From Staphylotrichum longicolle (taxonomy: Eukaryota; Ascomycota; Sordariomycetes; Sordariales; Chaetomiaceae): a stretch of DNA of 64,000 nt. Numbering within the stretch: position 1 is the first letter of the stretch; each line of letters opens with the position of its first letter. Of the stretch, positions 33,946-43,868 are shown one piece after another. The stretch spans positions 1,674,001 through 1,738,000 of the forward strand of contig JAHCVI010000002.1 of assembly GCA_019096155.1 (NCBI GenBank). The letters run 5' to 3'. The notes under the pieces are model-generated. The model was not told the origin of the DNA and ran no database searches. It worked only from the letters and a program-made list of their open reading frames with translations. Position numbers and translations under genes: made by a program.

Positions 33946-34992
33946 TTACTCGTAGACCCAGCCCTTCTGGGCGGACTCCCAGTTGACGAGGTCCTCGTTC
34001 TTGAACCAGAGAGCAATCTCCTTGTTGGCGCTCTCGACGCTGTCGGAGCCGTGGCAGACGTTGCGGCCCATCTGGAGGCAGAGGTCTGTGTAGCTTCAAG
34101 TTAGCACTAACGCTTTCTTCGGCGAGGTTTTGGGGATTGCGGTCAGTATTTAATAGTCGAGTTGCCGACTTGAGAGACGTCATGGCTCGGAGACAGCCAT
34201 AAGAGAGCAGACAATGAACCAAAATATACGTACCGCCGCGGATGGTGCCGGGAGCCGAAGCGAGGGGGTTGGTGGCACCGAGCATGGCTGGAGGAGGTCA
34301 TTTGTTAGTTGTTATGTTCAGCTGAAAAGGGATTGGGTACAGCGTGGGTCCGTACCGCGGCCGGTCTTGACGGCATCAAGACCCTCCCAAACCATAGCAA
34401 CGATCGGGCCGCTGTTCATGTCTGTCGGGAATGTCAGCAGGGCGACAGGAGGCGGTGCGGGTGGAGCGGCGTACAGTTGACCAGGTCGGCGAAGAAAGGC
34501 TTGGAAGACAGGTCCGAGTCTGCGGCGTTGTTAGTTGCTTTGCGACAATGCTGGAGCGGGGAGACGAGGCGGGAACATACAGTGCTTCTCGAGGTGCTCC
34601 TTGCCGGGAGTGACGAGCTTCAGGGCAACGAGCTTGAAGCTGCGCTTGGGGGTTAGCACGAGGGAGGGCGGGATTTTAGTGTCTGATCGTCCTTACCCGC
34701 GGGTCTCGAAGCGGGCAATGATGTTGCCAACCAGGCCACGCTATCGAACCAGTTAGCAAGAAAAGACCTCCGAATTGGAGAGTCGAGAGTAGCTTACCTG
34801 GACGCCATCAGGCTTGATGGCAATGAAGCTGTCGTCACGATGTCAGTCCATGGCCGACCCAGACCAAATGGCGGGGTAACATGATCGAGAGAGCAAGGGA
34901 TGGCGGGGTAATCGAGGGGCAGCAAGCTCAAAAAGCAGCAAGAATCGGGAGTAGATTGCGAGGGGCACTCACGTCCGCTCGGAGGTAGACAT
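33946..34992 (-). CDS. ndk1: Nucleoside diphosphate kinase
   Basis: Eight exons (34973-34992, 34798-34828, 34697-34740, 34581-34639, 34475-34519, 34356-34421, 34234-34287, 33946-34085) splice in frame to 152 aa, the standard length. The start is MSTSERTFIAIKPDGVQRGL. Catalytic His118 is in GRNVCHGSDS, with RAMLGATNP and the C-terminal NWESAQKGWVYE. The enzyme transfers gamma phosphate from ATP to NDPs through phospho-His and forms hexamers in the cytosol. In fungi it also acts in signalling. The gene is unusually intron-dense, with seven introns in 460 coding bases. An in-frame open stretch extends 104 codons upstream of the ATG (see findings). Confidence 0.97.
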
Positions 34993-36160
34993 GGTGACTG
35001 GTTCTTGAGCTTTGGCAAGAGGTTCGAGGTTGGGCTGGTCTTGTTGGGATTGTGGAGAGAGGGAAGGAGGAGGAATTTGCTGCGGAAAGACGGTCGAAGA
35101 AGAAGTAGTCTGGCTGCAGAGGAGTTGGCGAGTGGGGTAGCCGAAAAAATACACGAGCATGCAGAGGGCCAGGCCCAGGGTTAGGTACCCATACATCCCG
35201 ACGCTGTCTGGGAACCTCCGGGTTGGCGCCCGAGCTCTTTCGCGCTGCCCATGTGTCTGCCTGACTGGCGATCCAGCGGCCTTCCTCTGCTGTACCTTTT
35301 CCATGGTGTCTTGTTGCCCCGTCTTGGCCTCACCGCCTAGCAACAGTCAGGCCAGTTTGTCACAGATCAGTTGTCGCAGCACTCACAGCTTAAATTGATT
35401 GAGCTTACAGATGGGCAATCGCAAAAACCTATGGAAAAGCTCGATCCTGGTGTCAGGTGTGAGCACTTAATCACAGGTATCAAGTCTTTCTCGCGATATT
35501 GGATGGTAGCTGAGAGTGGTTCGTGATGCCTTCCACAACCTGAGGTTCTGAACTTCTGTGCTGGCTGGCCGGCATTGATTTATTGAATTCAAGGTCGTAT
35601 TTCCAATCTTATACTCTATAGAACGATACCACTCATCTCGTCGCACCCGGCGCTACTTATGTATGCATAAGGGAGTTCGGAGCGTTTGCAGCTCTGGTAC
35701 TCTGACCGTTATCCGGCGACGGGTGATCCATCTGTTTACTTAATTGAAGTAAGTTGAGTTCAAAGCCATGTGCCGTCACAACCTTCTTGGAGCCTGTTCC
35801 CAACATGCAACTATCAGCATCCCCTCCCGGATAAAAGGGTGCCGTTCCCCTGCAGGGGTCCGCTGCGGGGCTGGTGTCCCTGCGTTCCCCTGCCAGGTGG
35901 CCAATCTGGTTCTGGTTGGACAGCTTGCAACTGAAGATGGGACAGCTTGGCCCTGAATGTGTAAACCAGACACTCCTCGAATTGAAGCCTGTTGTTAGAC
36001 GGCAATTGAGCACCTCTGCGGCCCTGGAGGTCTCTCGATGAACAGAAAGGCCAGATAGGCGCCTTTTCTCGAGCATTGTCTTTGTTTTGCATTTTGATCA
36101 CCTCCGTCTCCGTGCAATTGGCTCCTTCGCAGAAACACGAGCCACTGGCGCGAGGACGAG
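34993..36160. other. Divergent intergenic region, ndk1 / glucosidase II
   Basis: 1.17 kb. The ndk1-proximal part (34993-35304) is an open minus-strand frame continuous with the ndk1 start codon. The remainder holds the promoter of glucosidase II, and nothing else was recognised. Confidence 0.5.
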
Positions 36161-39100
36161 ATGCACGTCTCAGGGCCGCTGTCCTCGAAATGGGCAGCCT
36201 ACCTTGGCCTGCTGTCTGCACTTTCAGCAACATTTGCCCCTTCAGGTAGGAAGCACTACTGCTTGGGAGCAGAGGACGGTCTGACTGACAAGCCTAGTGG
36301 CCGTCAAGGAGCATGACTTCAAAAAATGCCACCAGTCGGGCTTCTGCACCCGCAACCGCGCATTCGCCGATCACGCCCTTGCCTCGAGCTCATGGCAGTC
36401 GCCCTACAACATCGCCCCCGATTCCGCGTCGTTCAAGGACGGCCAGTACCAGGCCGTTATTCTGAAGACCATCAATGACAGCGGCGAGACGGTCCGCCTA
36501 CCCATCACTGTCTCCTTCCTCGAGTCCGGGACGGCGCGGGTCACAGTCGACGAGGAGAAGCGGCAGAAGGGAGAGATCGAGTTGCGCCACGACAGCAAGG
36601 CGAGGAAAGAGCGCTACAACGAGGCTGAGCAATGGGTCATTGTTGGCGGGACGGCGCTCGACAAGGCGGCCAAGGTCGACCACGAGGACAAGACCCAGCT
36701 TACTGTCAAGTATGGCCCTTCGTCCAAGTTTGAGGCCACCATCAAGCTGTCGCCCTTCAGCATCGACTTCAAGCGGGATGGCAACACCCAAATCAAGCTC
36801 AACGACCAGGGACTGTTGAACATGGAACACTGGAGGCCCAAGATTGAGAAGCCGGTGCCCGAGAAGCAGGAGGGCGAATCGACCGAAGAGAACAAGGCCG
36901 AGGAGCCCAAGGAGGAGCCCAAGGAGGAGCCCAAGGGAGAGGACGAGAGCACTTGGTGGGATGAGAGCTTTGGAAGCAACACGGATACCAAGCCTCGGGG
37001 CCCGGAGAGTGTTGCGCTCGACATCTCGTTTGTCGGCTACGACCACGTTTACGGCATTCCGTCCCACGCCGGCCCGCTGTCGCTCAAGCAGACTCGCGGG
37101 GGCGATGGAAACTACCAGGAGCCCTACAGGCTGTACAACGCCGACGTCTTCGAGTACATTCTCGATAGCCCCATGACCCTCTACGGCGCCATCCCGTTCA
37201 TGCAGGCCCATCGCAAGGATTCCAGCGTTGGCGTCTTCTGGTTGAACGCCGCCGAGACCTGGGTTGACATCACCAAGGGCAAAGACACCAAGAACCCCCT
37301 CTCTCTGGGCGGCAAGTCCAAGACCAACACCCACACTCACTGGATCTCGGAGAGCGGCCTGCTGGACGTGTTCGTCTTCCTTGGCCCTACTCCCAAAGAC
37401 TTGACTGCCAAGTATGGAGAGCTCACGGGCACCACGTCCATGCCCCAGGAGTTTTCGATTGCTTACCACCAGTGCCGCTGGAACTACGTTTCGGACGACG
37501 ACGTCAAGGATGTGGACCGCAAAATGGACAAGTTCAAGATGCCATACGACGTTATTTGGCTCGATATCGAGTACGCTGAGGAAAAGAAGTATTTCACGTG
37601 GGACAAGCACGCCTTTGCGGACCCCATCGGCATGGGCAAGCAGTTGGACAGCCACGGTCGGAAGCTGGTCACCATCATTGACCCGCATATCCAAAATACC
37701 GACAACTACCCCGTGGTTGCGGAGCTCAAGTCCAAGGACCTCGGGGTCAAGAACAAGGAGGGCAATATCTTTGAGGGCTGGTGCTGGCCCGGTTCGTCGC
37801 ACTGGATAGACGCCTTCAACCCTGCCGCTCGCGAGTGGTGGGCATCTCTCTTCAACTACGACAAGTTCAAGGGCACCATGGAGAACACGTGGATTTGGAA
37901 CGACATGAATGAGCCGTCCGTCTTCAATGGGCCAGAGACGACCATGCCCAAGGACAACCTCCACCATGGAAACTGGGAGCACCGCGACGTGCACAATCTG
38001 AACGGCATGACCTTCCACAACGCTACCTACCACGGCCTCACGACCCGCAAGCCGGGCGAGCTACGCCGCCCTTTCGTGCTGACCCGCTCCTTCTTCGCCG
38101 GCTCCCAGCGCCTCAGCGCCATGTGGACCGGCGACAACCAGGCTGCATGGGACCACCTCGAGGCTTCCATTCCCATGATCCTCAGCCAAGGCATCTCCGG
38201 CTACCCCTTCGCGGGCGCCGACGTCGGCGGCTTCTTCGGCAACCCCGAAAAGGACCTCCTGACCCGGTGGTACCAAGCCGGCGCGTTCTATCCGTTCTTC
38301 CGCGGGCACGCGCACATTGACGCCCGGCGGCGCGAGCCGTACCTCATGGGGGAGCCGTATAACACCATCATTGCCGCGGCCCTCCGCCTCCGCTACAGCC
38401 TGCTGCCCTCGTGGTACACGGCCTTCCGCCACGCCCACCTCGACGGCACGCCCATCATCAAGCCCATGTTCTACACGCACCCGGCCGAGGAGGCCGGCTT
38501 CGACCTCGACGATCAGTTCTTCCTCGGCACCACGGGCCTGCTGGCGAAGCCCGTCACGCAGAAGGACAAGGAGTCGGTCGACATCTGGATCCCCGACAAC
38601 GAGGTCTACTACGACTACTTCACCTACGAGGTCGTCCCGACGGCCAAGGGCAAGAGCGTCACGCGCAGCGCGCCCCTGGACAAGATCCCCCTGCTCATGC
38701 GCGGCGGGCACGTCTTTGCCAGGCGGGACACCCCCCGCCGGTCGAGCGCGCTGATGAAGTGGGACGACTACACGCTCGTCGTGGCCGTCGGCAAGAACGC
38801 CAAGGGGACCGCCGAGGGCGACCTGTACGTCGACGACGGCGACTCGTTCGACTTTGAGCGGGGCCAGTACTTCCACCGCCGGTTCGTCTACGACGGCGCG
38901 GCGCAGAGCCTCGCGTCGGTCGACTACGAAGGGCGGGACGCCGCGGCCGTCGAGGACGGCGAGTGGATGAAGAAGGCGCGGTCGCTGGGCGTCAGGGAGA
39001 TTGTCGTGGTCGGCGCGCCCGCCAGCTGGGCGGGCAAGAAGCGCGTGACGGTGGAGAGCGAGGGCAAGAAGAGCGAGGCGAGGATCGAGTTCACGCCTGC

Positions 39101-39182
39101 TGCTTCTGGGCGGGCGGCGTTTGCGGTGGTCAAGGGCTTGGCGGTGAGCATTGGGGCGGATTGGAAAATTGACTTTGCTTGA
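36161..39182 (+). CDS. Glucosidase II alpha subunit, GH31
   Basis: Two exons (36161-36245 and 36298-39182; 52 bp intron) give 989 aa. Exon 1 supplies a signal peptide (KWAAYLGLLSALSATFAPS), and splicing restores VAVKEHDFKKCHQSGFC, the conserved mature N-terminus of the enzyme. GH31 signatures include QCRWNYVSDDDV, DVIWLDIEY, and the nucleophile Asp564 in WNDMNEPSVF. The acid/base Asp641 is in WTGDNQ, followed by HIDARRREPYL. An acidic EEPKEEPKEEPKGED repeat near residue 229 is an insertion. The enzyme trims the two inner glucoses from N-glycans in the ER with its beta subunit, feeding the calnexin cycle. No C-terminal KDEL is present, as expected, since retention depends on the beta subunit. 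Confidence 0.96.
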
Positions 39183-40212
39183 GCGAGGGAGGTTGGAGGG
39201 GCTGCCGCGGCTAGCCGTGTCCTGTGGTTATAGGCATTGAAACTGAGCGCTTCCTTGTGTGTGTGTATACGCGGGCGGTATATAGACTTGCGAGTGAATG
39301 TCATTTGCTTCGTTCTTTGAGGCCCGAAGAGAAGAAGTTTGCCTAACCTTCGCTCCGACTGTGTCACCCCGCCTCGTCCCTGTCTTTTGTCCCTGGCGTT
39401 GGTTTGCCCGCTCTGTCTTTTCCGTCCCGAGGCGAGACGCAGCCGTGGAAATTACCACACGTGTTGTTGGGAGGGGACGGGCCAATGGCTGGTCTGACAG
39501 ATATTGTTTACCCGGCGGGTCCTCGTACCTGACAGACACTGCCGCGTAGGTGCAGTAGTGTGGTTTCACAGGGCCCAGGTATGGTTTTTCTACGCCCGGC
39601 CCACGCAGATTCGCCTTGCGGGGGTTGGTTTGGGCTCGGGTTTTCGTTTTGTTTGCCAGCCCGGATTTATCGTTGAGCACAATCTTCGCTGGGGTGGTGA
39701 GACTGGTAATCGGTCGTTGGTCGGGGGAAGGTGGACGGGGGGCCACCCAAGTGTGCGATTCCCACCCTGGTGGTTTGCCCTTGGCGGCGGCGATGCGGTG
39801 CGACCCGGGTGAGGTTGCCTTGCTACGTGGTATTGGCATGCTCGGTCTTGTTCTGGGCCTTGGTTCGAGCGAGCTCGGATTGGGTGCTGTGCGACCTTAG
39901 GGGACCTGGCTAGGATCGGGATGATTGGATCTGGTCAGGATTGGCGGTTTAGGTCGCCTTATGCGGGGACTTATAAGGGGTTGCCCTGGCCTATGGTTGT
40001 TTGTGCTTGTCGTTTTCTGTTTCTTGGGATCGGCAAAGTCGGAGATCTCTCTCTATTTTTGGTCATTCACTCGTTTTTTCCCTCTTCAAAGTCGATTTCC
40101 TCCTATTTGAAGACCGCTCTTCGCAGTCCTCCAGGTTTCTTCTCTTTCGCCAAGCTTGAAGAGCCGGTGCCATTCGTTTTATTCCCACATCACCACCTCC
40201 ACAACAACAACC
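39183..40212. other. Intergenic region upstream of glutamic peptidase
   Basis: 1.03 kb with strong G/T skew on the plus strand between about 39560 and 39900. A 203-codon minus ORF has no domains. Confidence 0.4.
39971..39979 (+). promoter_or_regulatory. Possible TATA box of glutamic peptidase gene
   Basis: TTATAAGGG lies 234 bp upstream of the ATG and is followed by a pyrimidine-rich leader ending in CAACAACAACC before the start codon. Confidence 0.35.
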
Positions 40213-41184
40213 ATGAAATCCACAACCCTTTTTACTCTCCTCCTCACCACCGCGGGGGGCTCGGCAGCCACCCTCCCCGTACCCCTCCCCCGCGAAGTTC
40301 CCCAACAACAACAGCAACAACAACAACACCGCCTCGCCCTCCTCCACACCCTCCCCACGGGCCCTTCCGCCTCCCCCTCCAACTTCCGCCTCCTCGCCGC
40401 CTCCTCTGCCTCCACCGAATCCACCAAAGGCGGCGCCTTCCTCACCCTCCCCGCTTCTTCCTCCTCCTCCTCTTCTGCGATCACCTCCGCCCGCGGCACC
40501 TTCCGCGTGCCCGCCGCCCTCCCGCCCACCGCGGGCCCCACCGCGGGCAACCCCGTCGGCGTGTACGCCGCGTCCTTCTGGGTGGGCATCGACGGCGCGA
40601 CGGCCGCGTGCGCGGCCACGCTGCGCGCGGGCGTCGACGTCTTCTACGACGGCTCGTTCGGCGGGCCCCAGAGGCCGTTCGCGTGGTACCAGTTTTCGCC
40701 GGCGGCGGGGCAGGGGCAGGGTGCTACCGCGGTCGGGTTTGAGGGTTTGGCGGTCGCGGAGGGGGATGTGGTGCGGCTGACGCTGGAGGGAACCCAAAAG
40801 GAGGTGGTGGTGGTGGCGGAGAATTTTGGGGCCAACGTCACGGGCACGTGCGTCGAGGGCTTGCAGCCCGTCAAGGGGAGCGTGAGGAAGGTGCTGGCGG
40901 TGCCCGAGGGCGGGGCGGGCAGCGGGTTGTGCGGGGGGGAGGCGGCGTGGGTGGTGGAAGACTTCCCGCTCGCCGGGCTGCCGGATTTCCCGGTTGCGTT
41001 GGCCAACTTTACGAGCGTGACGTTTGCCGGGGCTGGGGTGACGCTTGGGGACGGGACCAAGAGGGGCGTGGACGGGGCCGAGGTGCGGGATGTGAGGCTG
41101 CAGGCGCAGGGGGGCAGGCTGACGAGTTGCGAGGTGGTGGAGGGGAAGAAGGTCAAGTGTACGAGAGTGGTGGGTGATAATTGA
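40213..41184 (+). CDS. Glutamic peptidase (eqolisin, family G1) homologue with altered catalytic residue
   Basis: A single exon of 323 aa. A signal peptide (MKSTTLFTLLLTTAGGSAA) is followed by a propeptide containing Q31-Q38 and Ser runs. The mature domain begins near GTFRVPAALP. The family core is clear: YAASFWVGIDG (Asp127), AGVDVFYDG, RPFAWYQFSP, then AWVVEDFPLAGLPDF with catalytic Glu249, and FTSVTFAGAG. In eqolisins the second catalytic residue is Gln in an ILQTGVD motif. Here the same place reads TLRAGVD, so Arg138 replaces Gln, and the preceding loop is one residue longer and Ala-rich. Family members are acid-active secreted proteases. This one may be inactive or altered. Confidence 0.88.
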   Translation: MKSTTLFTLLLTTAGGSAATLPVPLPREVPQQQQQQQQHRLALLHTLPTGPSASPSNFRLLAASSASTESTKGGAFLTLPASSSSSSSAITSARGTFRVPAALPPTAGPTAGNPVGVYAASFWVGIDGATAACAATLRAGVDVFYDGSFGGPQRPFAWYQFSPAAGQGQGATAVGFEGLAVAEGDVVRLTLEGTQKEVVVVAENFGANVTGTCVEGLQPVKGSVRKVLAVPEGGAGSGLCGGEAAWVVEDFPLAGLPDFPVALANFTSVTFAGAGVTLGDGTKRGVDGAEVRDVRLQAQGGRLTSCEVVEGKKVKCTRVVGDN

Positions 41185-41323
41185 AGGGATTAGTTGGGTG
41201 GGTGTAACTGGGCTGCAGAGAGCTGAGTTTGGACGGTCAAAAACAGAGTGGTGGTTTAGGTCTGAAAAAGCAAGGCTGAATATTCCAAAGTGTAGCGACA
41301 AATCTAGTCATCTATCGGCTGTA

Positions 41324-43868
41324 TCACACAGCATGGCTCATCGACCCCTGGTTCGTCGATCTACTCCCCGGCCGCCACATCCTTCGCTGTGTCGATACGC
41401 TGTCCAAACTCTGTCTCTTCTCCGACTTTTCCATATGATCGTCCATGCTGACGCGAACCCCCTCCTGTTCCTCGTCTTCCCTCGGCGACTGCCGGATCGA
41501 GGCTAGCCGGGCCATGCTATTGTCGGGCTTCCTGTTGTGGTACACATCTTGAAAGTCCATCCCGGCTTCCACGACAGCAGCTCTGCTGTTCCCCCTCCTG
41601 CGGACGGCGGGGCTGGAAACGGGCGGGTACGAATCATGAGCTGTGCTCTGGTAGGTGGGAGGCGGCTGGACCTGGGTCCAGTACAGGGGCATGTTCTGCA
41701 TGCCGCCCGGCTGGACGAGGCGTGGCGTCTCGAGACCCATGTCGTGCATCTGGCGCATGAGCTCGACGGCAAACTTGTTGTGCCGGTTCAGGCGGAGCAG
41801 CTCGTTCTGGTAGTTGCTCTTGTGGAAGAAGATGATGTTCATGGTGATGCTGCTGACCTCGTCGATGGTCTGCACCTCCGAGATGATGCGCGGCGCGTAG
41901 TCGCGCTTGTTCTGAAGGCAGAACTCGGTCATACGCGCCTTGAGCTCCTCAATCTGTGCCTCGGACGTCCCAAAGCGCAGCTTCAGGTTGATGGGGTCTG
42001 CCAACCCCTGACTGCGCCTTTGGTTGAGAATGAAGAGCGTGTTCAGGACCGAGTTGGGTGCCTGCACCACATGGCCTTCCATCTTTTTGAACTCGGTGTA
42101 CAGCAGCGAGACTTCCAGGACATAGTAGTCGTCGCCCCTCATCATGGAGCCCGTGTTGCCGTAGATGGTGACGCGGTCACCGACATCAAAGGGGTGTTTT
42201 ACAAAGACAAAGATGATGGACTATCGAAATGTTAAATTGACAATTGTACTCCCTAAACAAGCGCCAACATACCTGAAGAAACTCCTGGGCAGTCGCCTGC
42301 AGCAACCATGACAAGCCCAGTATCACAGTTCCCGTCGAGGTCAACGCAGCAGCAGCCGAATTAGAGATGATGCTGATAAACACAATAATGACGATGACGA
42401 CAATCAGGAACATGAAGACCTCATCGAGTTTCTTGATGACCGAGTCCAAGTCCTTGAGGGATGCCGCAATGGCCTTCTTCTCGAGATGGATCTCGTTGCA
42501 GACCATCTCGAGCTCCTCCATCGAGATGTCCCCGTTGAGGTCCTTGTCGAACACGGAAAAGCAGACCTCGGCGTCCTCCTGAGCGGGAAACACCGGGTAG
42601 AGGTCGTCCACGGTGATGGTCGACTTGTCTGGCTGGACAAAGGTACGATAGAAGACGCGGGCGAGCGTGTAGCTCGACTCGGTGTTGCGTAGCAATTCCA
42701 AAACGACCTTGCGGGGATGGTTGCCCTTGAGAATCCGCCGGCCGGTGAAGTCGCCGGCCATGCGGTTGGCGGCGGTTCCGACCTTGCTCCAGACGTTCCG
42801 CGCGTTGTTTTGCAGGCTCTTGAGCGGCGACGGGCCGCCGGAGGAGCCCTGCCTGCTAGCCGGTGACTCCCAGACCGGGTCCTGCGCCTCCAGGCGGGTC
42901 TTGGCGTACGTGTAGAGGGTGACGAGACACTCGATCTGCATCTGGTTCTCGCGGATGCGGTGCGAGTAGGTGCGCAGGTGGAACGAGGTCGCGATCCACT
43001 TGATCAGGATCTTCTCCACCACGTTGAGGGTCGCGAGGACGAACAGGGCAATGATGACCTTGTAGACGACGTCGATCCAGGTTACGTATGGGACCTTGTC
43101 GTCCTCCTTGGGGTCGTTGATAACGCGGTGGTCGAGGATGGGGTGGTACGACACGAGAACTGACAACAGCCACAGGAAGATGGCCGTGGGGAACTCGAGC
43201 TGGCGTCCAATGTCCTTCCACTTCTTGTGGTTGGTGGATCCGACCGTGTCGGCGATGAAGGCGACGATGGGGGGCATGAGCGAGGTGATGATCCGAGCAG
43301 CCCAGAGGGTGAGCCAGACGACCTCGAGCCAGATGCCAAACCATAGAAGCTGAACTCCACCACGGCCGCCGACTGGGGCACCCTTGCGATCGTAGGCAAA
43401 GAGGTCCAGGAAGACCGGGATCAGGATGAGGATGCCGGCCGGAATGGCGTAGACGACATAGCGAAGAACGCGAGGAAACTTCTTGAGCCTGAGCCAGAGC
43501 TTGGTGAGCCAGGTCGCCTTCATGGTCGTGGGAGCGGTAGGGGTCGACGGGGTAGCAGTGGTGGTGTTGAAGGCGTCTTCTACGCGCTCATGGTGGCTTC
43601 TCCTCGACCTGGGCCGGATCGAGTCGCGTTCTTGATGTGATACGACACGCTCGGCGCGGAGCAGCTCCAGGTCATCGTGAAGCCTGTTCGCAGCCTCCCT
43701 CGAGTCCCTCGGGCTCAGGGGCGTTGCCTCGGGGGCGAGGTGGTCATGGTCGAACTTGGTGTTACTGGTGTCGTCGGCCTCGGGGCTCGGGCCGGAATAG
43801 GATGGCATCTGGACATGCAACGCCGGCCTCGTGAGAGGAGGAGGCGGCGACTCGGCGGACGAAGCCAT
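41324..43868 (-). CDS. MscS-family mechanosensitive ion channel with EF hand
   Basis: Two exons (42273-43868, 41324-42220; 52 bp intron) give 830 aa. A disordered N-terminus is followed by membrane segments (VLRYVVYAIPAGILILIPVF, LLWFGIWLEVVWLTLWAARI, FPTAIFLWLLSVLVSY, VIIALFVLATLNVVEKIL). A canonical EF-hand loop, DKDLNGDISMEE, lies at about residues 442-453. The pore-lining MscS region FMFLIVVIVIIVFISII...LGLSWLLQATAQEFLQ runs across the intron into SIIFVFVKHPFDVGDRVTIYG, the beta-domain signature. This matches the fungal Msy1/Msy2 class, ER-located channels that gate Ca2+ release under hypo-osmotic stress. The C-terminal tail is disordered. Confidence 0.94.

Noticed and set aside
36498..38033. 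511-codon open frame antisense to glucosidase II
   Set aside because: It mirrors a highly conserved GH31 exon. Its composition (Val/Leu/Arg/Gly) is the usual shadow of GC-rich third positions, and it has no start context or domain.
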